Assembly: GCF_905475395.1 (NCBI RefSeq)
Contig: NC_058342.1
Coordinates: 28,988,640-29,052,639, forward strand
DNA from: Chrysoperla carnea
Lineage: Eukaryota; Arthropoda; Insecta; Neuroptera; Chrysopidae
Length of the DNA: 64,000 nucleotides
Direction of reading: 5' to 3'
The notes under the pieces were generated by a model that was not told the DNA's origin, searched no databases, and worked only from the letters and a program-made list of their open reading frames with translations. Shown here piece after piece: positions 44,382-56,895 of the stretch. The position numbers and the translations under genes were made by a program. Within the stretch, counting starts at the first letter, position 1. The number at the start of each line of letters is the position of its first letter.

Positions 44382-45717
44382 TCAATACAATTGACGCATG
44401 CCATTGTTAATTGTTCGAGCCATGGGTGAGCATTTTGGTATGAGATGGGGCTTAAATTTTTCTGGGTAATGAAAACACAATGCAAGTTTTTCATAAATGT
44501 TGATTGTTTGAGTTATAGTTACTATTAATTGAATCATTTCTGTAATTAATTTATTCTTTTCCATAAAAATTGTTCAATCGTTTGAACCTTCCATTCTATA
44601 TTGTCGTTGGAAAAGTATTTCATTTTGCCTTAAATAGTAAAAATCCTTGTTTTTCGCATAAAGATCCCTAAAAATTGAAAATTTAGAGGTGTATCCTAGC
44701 ATATTATTTGTAAAAATCTGGAAAATCAAATTTTAACATCTTTAAAAAAAAAAATTAAAAGTAAAGCCTCATCTGGATCATACAATAAACTTCCATCAAA
44801 ACAGTTGCTCCGGGAGCTCTTGAGTATGATTTTAGCCGATATCAAATAATCCTCATTTTTAAATTTTTTTATTCCATATAGTTGCTCTAGAAATGATTTT
44901 TATTCAAATCAGAGACTAAAATATTTTCCTGATTTTTTCGCAATTTTTGTAGGGACAAAATCACAAACAAATTTTTATTTCGGAATTTGACCAAACTTGG
45001 TACATAAGGTTAGGTTACATTGGCTGTCCACGAAGGACACACTTAGGCTATAGAGCCCATTGTGATACCATGTGCTTTACCACCTTTCCGCTGATAATTT
45101 CATTTATCAGCTCCTCAATATCGAGGGCACCTCCTTCATGCATATACCATGCACTACACCAGCCCATCACAACTATTAATTAATTTAATTTTGTTGCGAC
45201 GGCGGAATTGGTTACGCCTTAACCAACTGAGCTAATAGGGCGACTTACATAAGGTTACTTTGACCCAAAATGTACAAAGATCAGGTTCATTTAGCAATTG
45301 GAAGAGCAGTTTGTGAAATATCGTCCAAAATTGTAGCAATTCTGGAGATGTACCTCGAAAAATACTCATCTATTTGTCAAATGAGCTTTAATTTTACGAT
45401 TGAACAAGTTTCTTAGCTGTATTAACTGAACAAATCGGAAATTTCAATTTTTGACAATTTTCGACAGTGAACCCGATCCTTTTTGAAAAAATTGAGAAAT
45501 GTGAAAAATTGTAAGAATCTCAACAACAAAATTTCCGATATCTATCAATTCAACTGTTTTTGGCTAGTGCTGAATGTTGATAGTTAATTATACTTAAAAT
45601 TTCCTTACTTGTTGTAGACATTGCCTCGATTAATAATTTCTGAAACAATTTTTTCCAAATTTGATAATGATCCCTATTTTGTTCCTTTAAATTTTGATGC
45701 TTTTTAAATTCAGACAT
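44382..45717 (-). CDS. Unrecognised 88-residue protein, two exons
   Basis: Exon 1 (45609-45717) starts at ATG and ends ACAACAA|GTAAGG in phase 1; exon 2 (44382-44539) follows acceptor TTAATTACAG and ends in TGA. The joined product begins MSEFKKHQNLKEQNRDHYQI, continues WKKLFQKLLIEAMSTTKMIQ and LIVTITQTINIYEKLALCFH, and ends YPEKFKPHLIPKCSP... MRQLY. The first part is likely an amphipathic helix or coiled coil; the second is hydrophobic then basic. I do not recognise the family. Support comes from the in-phase splice sites, an ATG start, and amino-acid composition unlike the surrounding A/T-driven frames. It lies 631 bases upstream of the TAF3 ATG on the same strand. The 45013-45245 SINE is in its intron. 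Confidence 0.6.
45013..45245 (-). mobile_element. tRNA-derived SINE, family 2 (copy 2) with 12-bp target duplication
   Basis: Minus-strand element: head CGCCCTATTAGCTCAGTTGG, body GTTGTGATGGGCTGGTGTAG, and a tail GGTATCACAATGGGCTCTAT, GCCTAAGTGTGTCC ending ATGTAACC. The flanks are the exact 12-base repeat TACATAAGGTTA (45001-45012 and 45246-45257). The tail matches the 3' end of the LINE fragments at 29530 and 4733. Confidence 0.92.
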
Positions 45718-47389
45718 GACCAATTCTAATTCGATTTTATAATTGTATATTATTTAATTCACCATAAAATTAATTGTTCGAAAAATTTTCTATTTAATCC
45801 AATCGAATATCCATAATTATTGATAGCATAATGTACATCCTTTTTCGTGCCATTTTTCTCCAGAATAAGGCAATGAATTACTTTTGCAAAATGCTTTCAT
45901 TGTAAAGCAGATAACTGACTGTTATAGTCAAAATTTTGGAATTTGTATATTTTAAATTTATAAATTTGTAAATAGGATGTTTATGTGTATTAATTATAAT
46001 GTTTATACAGAGTGTTCCGGTGAAATATTATTTTGAATTATGTCACTTATACATTTAATTATGAGTAATTAAGTTGTTTATAAATAAACAAAATTTATGT
46101 AAACTTTGCAAACAGGGTGTTCCGTAAAATATCTTTTAATTATGCTACTTATTCGCACCGTGCGTGAGTTTTATAGGAGGCGTTTCCATGGTAACGATAC
46201 ACTACTTTAATTATAGAATTGTATGGATGCATATATAATTGTATGGATTGCATTTATGACTTACATTGAAAATTTAATATTATTGTCTCACATATTTAAA
46301 TAAATAGTTGTGATAATTTACATTTTAAAAATAATATTTATGCAATTTAATTTCTTAGTTTCATAATTTTTTATACATTAAGTTTAATTAATTCGTGTGT
46401 TTCAATAATTTTAATTTGACATTTTCTATAACATTAACATGTAAAGAACTGCAAATTAGTCATAACAGCCTCCTTTATCGCCAAAATTTTTCACTGGTAG
46501 CGCTGGCATTGATTTTATTGTCCCTACCATGACTACGCACACAACGAATACATTTAATTATGATTTTTATGTATTGTAATTACTTCACTTCTTTGCCCTA
46601 AAAATGAACGCTGGTAGAGCCAAAAAGGACCATAAGCATAACAGTAAAAAACCTGTAGGAGTTTGGGTTGATTTTTTTGGGCTATATCAGGGTGAACTTG
46701 AAGATGTGCTACTTCGATTTACTCTAAGGCTCGAAGTGTTGCCAAGACAAACGGAAATTCGAGACCATTTATGAGCGCATCTTTAAGGTCAGTTCTTTGC
46801 CCTGAATATGAGTCCTGGTAAAGAGTACCAAGCATAACAAAGTTACAATCCAAAGTAAAAAAATCTGTGGAGGTACGTCAAGCAAAATACCGATTAGGAA
46901 AGTTTTGGATTTCATCGGGCAACGTTATCAGCTGTGCCTGAACCATTTCGATAAATGAATAGTTGCTATATTTATTCACACTTTTTTATTGGCACTCTGT
47001 ATAATCCAAGAGTTAAGGGATCAAAAACATCATTTTGAAAGAATGAAAACACATTCCTTATAGTACAGACTGAGAAGTTTTATATGGGTTTTTTAAAGGG
47101 ATAATTAGGAGAAAAATAGTAGTTTTTAAGAGAAAACACTTTGGAAGAAATCGAAGTGTAGGAAGTCTTCGAATTTTCTAAAATATGGAAAGTTTATCAA
47201 GAGGTAAAAAATAAATTAATATAATAACTAAACAAATTTTTTATTATTAATAAATTTAGCTAATTTTATTGCAATCGATTGTGAATGATTGAAAAATGTG
47301 AATTTGTAAATACAGAAAATTTCCAATCGATTGAAATAATTTTGTTTTAACAAAAGGAAAAATAAATAACAAACTTGAGAAAATGAAAA
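45718..47389. other. Intergenic, no gene seen
   Basis: A/T-rich. About 46600-46900 contains two related phrases (AAAATGAACGCTGGTAGAGC and CCTGAATATGAGTCCTGGTA, each followed by ACCA/AAGCATAACA), a weak direct repeat. Phrases with GTGTTCCG and AAATAT at about 46013 and 46110 are also repeated. No coding feature is supported. Confidence 0.4.
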
Positions 47390-48395
47390 TTATAAACTGT
47401 AAACATCTGGAGCTTGACGATCAGATTTTATTTGTGATTTTTGTCGTTTCATTAGCAAACGTTCTCGGTTAGTTTTCATAATACTGCAACAAAAATTTCG
47501 TTATCAATTTATGGCTCCCAACATAATTAATACCAAGATAATTACCGTTTTTGAATTTTAGCCTGTGTCTCTGGACTAAGTTCAGGATTTTTGGTATCTG
47601 TGGCCCGTATTAGCGTACGAAGTTTTTCCAATGCATCGGCTACATTTAACTGCTGTGATCTTGTTAATTCTGATTTTATTATCAAATATCCATCTTTATT
47701 AATCTTGGTTTTGTTCTAAAATCAAATGAAAGTAAAATTAATTCATGTTTAAATACCCTATATATGATGAATTCTTCATGAAATTCTTTTGAATTAACAA
47801 GTCTCTAGCGTGAATCGAGTATTTCCATTTTCTGTAATAGTATCCCAATTTTGAACGTAAGGCCTAAAAACTTCAGAACCCAACCAACTCCTGTATAGTC
47901 GTCAAATAACCAGCTTTTCAGATGATTCATCTTAAAAAGTATTCACGCTAGAGACCCACTTGTGTACAAATATCCTGATCGAAAAATTTTATGAAATAAT
48001 TTTCAATTTACCTGTTCAACTAATTTTTGCCGTATATCAGGATCTAACCATTCAGCGGTTGCAACATGAAACCGTAAATCAACTTTAGTGCTAACAGTAT
48101 TTACATTTTGACCACCAGGTCCAGAACTTCGACTGTACGTAATGTCAATTTTATCCATTGGTATAATACCAGAAAATTTACTGGAAGTTGTATAATTTGG
48201 CTAGAAAACAATTATGTATTATTTATTGTTGCAAGAAAGTTTGGTTAGGAAATTTATGAATTTTACCTGTGTAGGAGTTGTAATTTTTAATGAACTATTA
48301 GGATATAAATTTTTTAAGGAAATTGAGCTTTGATAGCTCAAATTTCGTGTAATTATTGAAGTTGAAAATAAACATTTTTTAATTATTTGAGACAT
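47390..48395 (-). CDS. mRpL58: Mitochondrial peptidyl-tRNA hydrolase ICT1 (mRpL58)
   Basis: Four exons join in phase: 48267-48395 (ATG at 48395), 48012-48200, 47546-47715, 47390-47483 (TAA), giving 193 residues. The first 40 residues are Ser/Lys-rich with few acids, fitting a mitochondrial targeting sequence. Residues 63-83 read [20 protein letters not shown]; the GGQ motif (about 72-74) is the catalytic loop of class I release factors. The domain ends near [35 protein letters not shown]. The C-terminal tail [18 protein letters not shown] is the basic extension that in ICT1 enters the empty mRNA channel of stalled mitoribosomes. The length and the absence of a codon-recognition domain separate it from mtRF1. 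The region from within exon 2 onwards upstream is duplicated at 57768. Confidence 0.96.
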
Positions 48396-49175
48396 GCTTT
48401 TTTTAAAATTTACATTCAATATTTTCTGTAGATGGCACTGGTTTTTGACGTTTGAAATGTACAAGGTGCCACAAAAATTAACCGAGTGTTTCAAAAAAGC
48501 TATTCAGTTTTTCGAAAAATACGATCTAATAGATTTTTAAGGGTAACAAAGAGCTTATGGACTAAAAACTTTTGGAGGGTAACAAAAAACTTTTGGACTT
48601 TTTGTGAGACATGTATAACCTTACCTCTCTTGAAACATGGAAATTTAGAACCTTTTAAACATCAAATACACATTTTTGTCTGAAATTTTTTTTATAACGC
48701 AAGAGCTTGGGCCAAAGTTGCTCTATTTGACCGCCTAAAGGGAGAGAGCTTACTCCAAACTTACATATATAAACATCCCAACACTTTACACCAGGTAACA
48801 TTAAAAATCTGACGTGTAATGAGAAATCCTAGGACAAGGATAGCGAACCTTTGTGTATCAGCATGTTATTTTTTCTAAAGAAATTCTTAATGAGGCCATA
48901 CACGATCCGTCAAATAATTCTGACTTCGTGATTATTGGGATTCGCATTTAATTCTTCCTTAATGACGTTTCCTATGCAGTATCGAGCAAAAATAGCTAAA
49001 CTTGCAGATTTAATGACGCCAGTTTTTTTTTCCAAGACATAGTCATGTAAAAAGAGCGGAGTTAATGTCAATTTTTAATTGTGAACTTCATAGAGAACTT
49101 TGTGCCCAAAATTTTGTGTACGGTTCGACATCCCTGCCCTAGACTACGGACTTTTTCCTGCTTCATTAACTATAC

Positions 49176-49332
49176 AGTAGAACCGTTGATATGCAATTTA
49201 TCGGATTACAAGGTATTATTTTTCAAAAAGTTCCGAACTACAGGGGGATTTGTGGCAGTACTCAGTCTGACAAATTCGAAAATTCGATACCACCTTGCAA
49301 AACGTTTATCGGACAACCGCAGTCTTACTGTA
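49176..49332. mobile_element. Pogo/Tigger-like MITE, short form
   Basis: Starts TACAGTAGAACCGTTGATAT and ends near GGACAACCGCAGTCTTACTG, TA. The tips TACAGTA/TACTGTA and the GTAGAACCG..CGGTT theme are typical of pogo-type (Tc1/mariner superfamily) elements. The other duplicate has the same ends around a much longer interior (58861-59519). Confidence 0.6.
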
Positions 49333-49722
49333 CTACATATTTAACAATGCTAAAAACATTTCTGGGAACAAAAATCGAAATAAAATAAGAAGAATTTGAT
49401 AACAAAGTATAAAATATTTTATTTTTGAAAAAATGACTAGACATTATTAAAGCATATTAATTAACACACAGATTAGAATTTTTATTTTAATATAATAAAT
49501 ACTAAAAATTTATGATTTGAATCGAAAAAATATTAAGAAAAATAACAATTAATTGCAATTTAATTTTTTTTTTTAATTCTACACATACAAACTGTTTCAA
49601 AACTGAACCACAAGAATACATATAGAATTGGGCAAGTGAAAACTTGGTGACAACGCTTCTTGGTTGTTTGAATCGAATGAAAGTGTAAAAAAAAATTTTA
49701 TTTGAAATATGGAGTGTCCCAA

Positions 49723-50015
49723 AAAAATGTATACACACTTTAATATCTCATGTTTTCTAATTTATTATTATTTTTGTAGGTATAACCCATTTAAAATAAT
49801 GGCTGATATTAGACTTTACTTTGAAAAACGTACATTTATTTTAAAGTGCTACCATAAGTGTGAGAACGTTGTGAAAGAAGATTAAGCTACTGGACACCAG
49901 AGAAGTCTCATGTTACAGAAGAACATAATTTAAATTTACCAGGAGTTACAGTCATGCCAAGTATTTGTGAGTATTTTGAGAATGAAGGGGACTATTATTT
50001 TCAGCAAGATGGAGC
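49723..50015 (+). mobile_element. Tc1/mariner-like remnant, left duplicate
   Basis: The left terminal repeat AGTGTCCCAAAAAAATGTAT is followed by a frame reading MADIRLYFEKRTFILKCYHK, close to the DUF4817-type N-terminus of a Tc1/mariner-like transposase, then ITVMPSICEYFENEGDYYFQ, then QQDGAP of the catalytic domain. The right end is missing: at GGAGCACCT the sequence jumps to GATAAACTAAAA. It is related to 59903-60514, which carries the missing part but lacks the middle part kept here. Confidence 0.8.
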
Positions 50016-50823
50016 ACCTGATAAACTAAAATTAATTTACAAAAATAATGAATACAAGTTCATTCTTCATTCAATTCAAAGATCAAGAGTTTCAAGACTG
50101 GCAGAAAATGTAATTTTGAATTTTTAATCAACAGATAGTACAGCCCTAATATGATTCATTTTCTATTTATCTTAAAATTCCTATGGTTCACCTTAAAATC
50201 TATAAATATGTTATGGTAAAAGTAAATAATAAACAGTTATTACAGGCCCTAGCGGAGGTAAGCCCCATTATTATTATTCTGCAATTTTGCACTATGATTC
50301 CAGTGCCATCTTGGTCGACAAGGTTCAAGTTTCAAGACGTTAAAAATTCACTCGAAGCACTCGATATTTGGAATGAAGATGTGTTTCCAAGTGTTTACCA
50401 AATGAATGGCCGCTCCTTTTCAATTTTGCGTCGTTTCAAAATATACTTTAGATCGATTAAAAGTTGTGACTTTTATTGAAAAATAGTGACTGAATATCAC
50501 ATTTTGACATAAGAAAATGATCTCTTACTCCAAACACCTTTTTTTTTGATTATTCACTTTTACCATGACATATACATATACAAAATTAATCGTTTTTTAT
50601 CACAGATATATAGAAATATATATACGTAAACAATTTTTTTTTTTGTTCTTTTATACAGAAAATTTTTAATATAAAAATATAAGACGTGGAAATTTTCGTT
50701 TTTATTTGTTTTATAGATAATTTTTTTTGTTCAAAACCCTGGACAGAATTTATCGTTTTTTCCAAGAGAAATTTTTACATTGTCGGGTTAGTTTTTTTAT
50801 ATTTTTATTTATTGTTTTGATTA

Positions 50824-53800
50824 TTAATGTGAAGTAGGTGGTGTTGATTGTCTGACATTACGTCGACATGTCGGACATATTCCATTAAATCCTAACCACT
50901 TGTCAATACAATCCCTGTGAAAAATATGACGGCATGGTAGTTTACGTAATAATTCCAGTTTCGTTGTTAATGACATACATATGACACAAGTCATATCATC
51001 TTCGGTTTCATCTTGTTTTAACAACAAATCAGTGTAGTTGTCTATTTCGGATTCCCCCATACCACTGCTATAAAATGAATAAATATAAACAAAATTAAAG
51101 AAAATACATTTGAAAGTTCATGAATCCACTAATCCAAATCTATTAAAACTACGGATTATGAGATTTTATAGAAAAATTTATTCATTTAAAAAGTATGGGA
51201 AAAGTCGTTTTTTTCATTTTTCAAAACAAAGTACCTTTTTCTTTGTGAGTACTTTGACTGTTTCCATACTTTTTAAATGCTCTGCTCAAGGTGATACGGA
51301 GCGGTGTAGAAAGAGTGTGCTGAATGTTCAAATTACTGAGATTTTATTGTATTTCCAATTTTGTTGATAGGCAGAGAATACACATGCTGAAAAATACTTC
51401 TAAAACTATGCTCTCCGTTTGTTACATTTTTGCCCGACTGTCCAAAGACGGAGGATAATCTTGTACAGGTATATGTATCTACACTCTGCCAATTTATTAA
51501 GGGAACAAAATTTTACCTAATATTTGCCTCTCAAGTAAAAATGACACTTCTGGGTTTAAAATACTCCATCTTTTGAAATAATCATCGCACTGAAATTTTT
51601 TCCATATCCTTCGAAAACTTAAACTACCTCCTTTAAAGCCCTGGCATATTGTTTTGTAAAAACTTTTATAACTCCCCCAATTTCCGTTTTTAAAACATGC
51701 AAAAAAACAGATTTTTCCCTATTTTAGGCGTTTTTTTTAAATAAATTATAAAAAAAGGTGTTATCCAAAATCTTATCATGCTCATTAGAAAACTTATACT
51801 TTCTAGTTTTGGAATCTATTGCTCAAAAATTGTTATCATCTCTTGCCGCTTTGTACGGAGGGTGGAAATGATAAGAAATGTAAAAGCCAACACAATTTTA
51901 AAAATTGTTTTTCAAAAAATTTGTTAAGATCGCTTGAAAGTTTGTTTATTTTTCTTGAAAATGAGCTAAAATAAAGTTCCCGTGCGAGCTTTTTAAATCA
52001 AGATATTCACTGTCCAAGGAATTTTGAGATAATAATTTTTTTATCCATGAAATATCTAGCTTTGAAAGAACAAACTTTTGAAGCTTTATATTTTGTTAGG
52101 ATTATTATATCACGCCATTATATGGATATTTTTTAATATTTTACAGTTCATAAAAAATCACTTTCATTCGATAAACAAATGGATGAAGGTCGATCCTAAT
52201 TCGGCTCTTGTACTATATTATCCCATTCATATTGAAAACTTTTAAACAAAATATAAAAAACAATCCAGACATCAATTGAAAATACGTTCCCAATTAACGC
52301 GACAAAGACAAACGGAAAAGAAAATATAAACTAAAAAATTTCTCACTTTTGTGGTGCTACGTAAGCATGGCCAAACTGCATAGTTGGTAGATTACCAGCT
52401 AAATCAAAGGCGAATGCAGGAAGTGGCAACGGCATCGGTTCATTTATTAATAAGTTCGTTTCTTGCTAAAAAAATTATAATAAATGCATTAGTAATACGC
52501 CAAATAATTTTAGATATAAAATAAGGGGAACTATCCCAACTGACCATTCAAGTTGACCATTCAGAAGCGAACTTAACCCCCATTTTTGATTTGGGTATTT
52601 TAATCAGTATTTTACAAATAACAAAAAAAAACTTCTAGATATTCTAGAAAAGAAAAAAAAGTTCTAGATAAAGTATTTGGGCAAATTTTCGTTTTTGTTT
52701 CGACTTTCTAGCTTCAAAATTGTCCGAGATATGAAAATTTAAAAATAGAATTTTTTTACTTATCCAATCAAATGAAAAAGTAATCATCTTGTAAATCGTT
52801 AGAGATAGAACAAAAGTTTAAATGTAAAAGTTATTCCTTAAAACAAAATTAATAACTTTTATTTGAATAATCATTCTTTCGTAAACATCAGAGGGCGCAA
52901 CTTAGGAAAAAACATTGGTGCCCATTTTTTCCAAAACCATAAAAAAAAAAAGTGTGCAGAAAATTTTCAGGTTAACTTCAACTAGTGGTTTTGTGAAACA
53001 TTCTAGATAAACAAAAAAAAAATTTTTTTTGGATCTACCGCTTTATGAATGAAATGATCTGGCAATCTTGATCAAAACCGGACTTAATCCAGATTGTATG
53101 AAGAATCAGGACTTCAGAATTAAACTCGAGAAATTCAATTTTTTTTTTTTGACCTATACCAAAAACTTGCCGACTTTTCCAGAATTTCGATATTACCTGA
53201 CATTTCCAAACAGTTCGTCTAACCTACGTATGATTTATGAAGGTCTTATTGTAAACTTAAAAAAAAGTACTTACATCACGTAATTGACCTAGTGGGCCCC
53301 TGTACCTTCGTGGTATTTCTTCACGCACTAATTGGCGATAGTAACGATATGGTAGTGGTTGATTCATTCTAAACAAAAAAACATTAGTTTATTCTCTTTA
53401 TATTATCGGTTTAAATATTAATTTATACTGCCCTGTAAAAAAAAATGGGGTACTTAATAAAAATTTTCTCGAAATTTCAAGCAGGTATATCTCGGCGGAA
53501 AATGATTGGATCTAAATGCAGTGAAATTTGGTTAAGTAGAACCTGGATAACTGAGAAACCTCCATAATTGGCACTCATACTGATCCCAACACTTTGGCAC
53601 TGAATTACCTCTGTTAGTGGGACGAAGCAAACTTTTATATCTGGGATTTGTTTTTTTAATTTTAACTTCTGTAACTGAGATAACATTTCTTGATCACAAT
53701 GTTCTGAAGGACAAGGAAAATTAAAACGTGTACGTTTATCAGAATATCCTATCCTATTATTAAAAATCGAAAATGCTCGAAAGCTTGTTCATTTCTCTTT

Positions 53801-55772
53801 AAAACTCGTTACTATTCAACCTCGTATGGGCTTTTTTGGCTAAATTATTCCCTGAAAAATCAAAACTGCAACACCAAAAATAATATAAATCTATAAAATG
53901 AATTTATTAAGAACAAATCATAAAAAGTTTCTAAAATTACAAAAAGTTATTTAAAAAAAAAAAAAAATAATAATGGGGGTTTAACATCCGTATTTGTGAC
54001 ATACGCCTTATCAAAGAGGCCACCCACACCATTATTTGTTAATCTTTATCTATTCAATTACAAACATATTTTACAATTGCATTTTTGATGTGGGTGGAGC
54101 CGGTTACTTCGTTCTTATCCAAGCGACGACATTGTGATCAATTCTGCACTCTCATAAATTATAACTTGTTTCACACTGCCGCTGCCTGGATTCGAACCCG
54201 CAAACTATGTCTAAATAGTCCAACGTTCGATTGAAAGTTAAAAATGTCCATGTTGCTTTGTTGACGAATAACTCGATGTTAGAAGCTCGTATAAAAATCA
54301 ATATAAGCGCATTTTAAAGAGAAATAAACAAGCTTTCGATATCACATACTTTCTTGAATAAATACTGAAACACCTCGTGCACACTTTTAAAATTTTAATA
54401 AAATGAATAAATAAATTTTCTCAGCATTTCAGTCCCTCCGCATAAAATTTTAAGTGATGATAAAAATGTTTGACTTATTGATTCAAAAAACTAGAAAATG
54501 CAAGCTATCGAATCATATATATTTTATTTAGATATTTATAATCATTTTTCGTCGAGATATACCTGCTTGAAATAATGATCGAATTCAAACAAAAATCTAT
54601 TCGGAAAAAGGAGAATTAAGGTAAGAAATAGTCTTAATTAAAAAGATTCAGTGTTTCCACTCGAAAAATTTGCTTACCCGGATTGTAAATTATAATTTGG
54701 TAGAAATTAAAAACAATTTACGATTTTACCTTATTAAACGTAGGCGCAACGCACGTTTCACGTAATATTCTTGAGCTATTTTTTCAGTAAGTTTTTGGTC
54801 TTTGGGGTTCATAATGTCACGTCTATATCACGACTACTAATTGAAATGAATTGTCTTAATCGTTGTCAAGACAAGGTTCCTTTGTTTTCGCAACCTCCAA
54901 TATAAATTTATTAAATGAAAAGAGCCTCCTTAACATTTATTTATACTGAATTAACATTTTTTAGTTAGTTAGGCTTCTTTCTTTTCACAGCCTGCATTAT
55001 AAATTTATTAAATGATAAGAACCTACTTACATTTATTTCAATAACTAATTAAAATTTTCTGTATTTAAATTTATAATGAGATAAAAAACTCGCGTTAAGA
55101 TAATTTGGAGTCAGTGCCCGATCCACAGGGGGCGAGCCGAGCAACCGTACGGAGCGGCAAATCTTTTTAACTTGGCAAATACTTGAAACACGAAAAATAA
55201 TTTTTTCGATAAAAATACTTCAAACGAAAAATGTTGGGAGTGAGCTTAAAAATCTCACTGTACTCCATTATTGGTAATCAATAGATGAACACTTATTTTT
55301 CTTTACTCAGCATGTGAGGTGTACTGAAATAATAATAATGAAGAACTCTTACATGTGAAGAATGCTGAAATATCGTTCCCTCGATGACGATGGGCGATTT
55401 TGTCGTACCATCCATGGTGGAATATATATAGCACTTGGTGATCCTCGTGTTCTTCGTGCTGCGTTAACTGGAGTTGAACTTCTGTAAGCAAATAATAGAT
55501 ACCCCTTTTTAAAGGACAAAAACCCAAAAATTCCTAAATCTACATTTCTACCTCAAAAAAAACTCAACTTACGGTCGCCAAAATAGTGAATGTCTTTGAT
55601 GGGGATCTTGGACATTTGGATCTGCATTTTCACTTAACAAAGTCAACTCTTCCTCACTGGAAGTTCTCGTGAGACTATTAGGTCTTGGTAAATTGAAATT
55701 TTGAGGTATCACATCACCAGGTGTATCACTTTCCCCTGTTTCTGATTCACTTCTATCACGTTGACGTTCCAT
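50824..55772 (-). CDS. RING-H2 finger protein, probable E3 ubiquitin ligase
   Basis: Six exons in phase: 55573-55772 (ATG), 55353-55481, 54730-54822, 53275-53368, 52347-52465 (donor GTGAGA), 50824-51067 (TAA), giving 292 residues. The N-terminus is Ser/Glu-rich (RSESETGESDTPGDV), then Arg-rich around residues 70-170 (AARRTRGSPS, RLRLIRMNQPLPYRYYR), then PLPLPAFAFDLAGNLPT. The C-terminal domain CVICMSLTTKLELLRKLPCR, HIFHRDCIDKWL, CPTCRRNV has the C-x2-C...C-x-H-x2-H-x2-C...C-x2-C pattern of RING-H2 fingers that bind E2 enzymes. The layout (a short F..FDL block, an acidic GESEIDNY stretch, then RING at the end) recalls RNF38/RNF44, but the rest is too divergent to name. No membrane segments or signal peptide. 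The 3' end has AATAAA at 50813-50808, 11 bases past the stop. The RING exon is duplicated at 63505. Confidence 0.85.
53970..54240 (-). mobile_element. tRNA-derived SINE, family 1 (copy 3)
   Basis: Minus-strand copy: B box GGATTCGAACC appears as its inverse near 54190, the body has CCACCCACA and ATCACAATGTCGTCGCTTGG as inverses, and the 3' end GGATGTTAAACCCCCATTAT lies at the left. The A-box half is degraded. It lies in an intron of the RING gene. Confidence 0.82.
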
Positions 55773-56890
55773 CGTAATTGCGTTATAAATTTCAATGAAA
55801 TGAAATGATTTTAGAATATTGTCGTTGTCTCGAAAAATTTAGAAATGTTGATAAATATCCACAAATCTTAAATAATTTCACATAATTAATAAATTAATTA
55901 TAAACATTTTTAACATAATTTATGACTGATAAAAATAAATTACGATCAATTTAATTTGAATGAATTTGTCTCAAAACAGAAAGAAGTCAATTTCTAACCC
56001 AACTTGAAATGAAATTAATTTCAAATTTTTAATCAATGCCAATATGTCATTATTTTATATTAACAAAAAACATTTAAATTAATTATATAAATATTTATTT
56101 ACCAAATAATTTTAGATTTTTTAATGAATTTCAAATAATTATTTCAATATTCAAGTTCTTTAGAAAATATTGATAGACAGCAGTGTTGTCAACCCAAAAT
56201 CTGTCTAAGTGGTAGATAGATCTAGTTACTTTGAATTACTCAAAGTTTTAACTTACCAACTTTCTATTCTAAGAATACTCAAAGTTGGTAGATCTACTTT
56301 AAAGTTGGTAGAGTTGGCAACGCTGATAGATAGTATTATCACTTTGAAAATTCACTACTGGAATTGTCAACAGAGTGAGAACCACGTCTCAAAGTAGATT
56401 GACAAAGATAATAAATACCGAGGCCTGGTCATAAAACGCATGTCTTAATATACAAAATAATATCCTAGCGCGTATTTAAAATAAGATTATACCACTTTAG
56501 AATAAAGTTAAAACAGTATATTTTGTACAAATTACCATTTTACCATTTAAAAAAATTTTTATCATAGAATTAACGCAAAAGTATCTAACAATATTACTCG
56601 TTTGAACGTTAAAACAAAATAAAATTTTATTTATTTATTTTAAACACATGTGAATGTGAAATATAAACACATCATTGAAGCAGCTGATTCCGGTCATACG
56701 ATCATGCGCATTGAATACCAGGCCTCCAAAATGGTGTTTTCTCTGTCAGCTGTTTGAATATTGTATTTTCATCTTAGTTAATCTACTCTGTGACGCCAAA
56801 ATATACATACTTGGTATACACTGGGCTTATCTATTTAAAATATGTTCTAATAATAAAATATGATCTAAGTATTGTCAAAGAGTTACGCGA
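55773..56890. other. Upstream of the RING gene; small foldback near 56180-56330
   Basis: This should hold the 5' UTR and promoter of the RING gene, which I cannot delimit. GCAGTGTTGTCAACCC near 56180 and GAGTTGGCAACGCTGA near 56315 are rough inverses, with GTAGATCTA-type phrases inside, suggesting a small MITE of about 150 bp. Otherwise A/T-rich. Confidence 0.45.
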
Positions 56891-56895
56891 AATAT

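Larger units (their letters stand above)
48115..51064. repeat. Segmental duplication, left copy
   Basis: From CCAGGTCCAGAAC in ICT1 exon 2 through ICT1 exon 1, two MITE-like elements and the RING exon to GGTATGGGGG at the exon's 5' end, this sequence recurs in the same orientation and order at 57768-63754. Coding, untranslated and intergenic bases all match closely, so the event is recent. Differences are mostly indels, TE-internal deletions, and a 1.9-kb insertion in the other copy. Confidence 0.93.

Noticed and set aside
49502-49738. Minus-strand ORF of 78 codons conserved at 59691-59927
   Set aside because: It overlaps a transposon terminal repeat in antisense and is conserved only through the duplication.
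50183-50479. A 98-codon plus-strand ORF that is also open in the other duplicate (60873-61169)
   Set aside because: The few differences between the two copies within it nearly all change the amino acid (Arg/Lys, Pro/Ile, Gly/Arg, Arg/His), so nothing suggests selection for the protein. It is open in both only because the duplication is recent.
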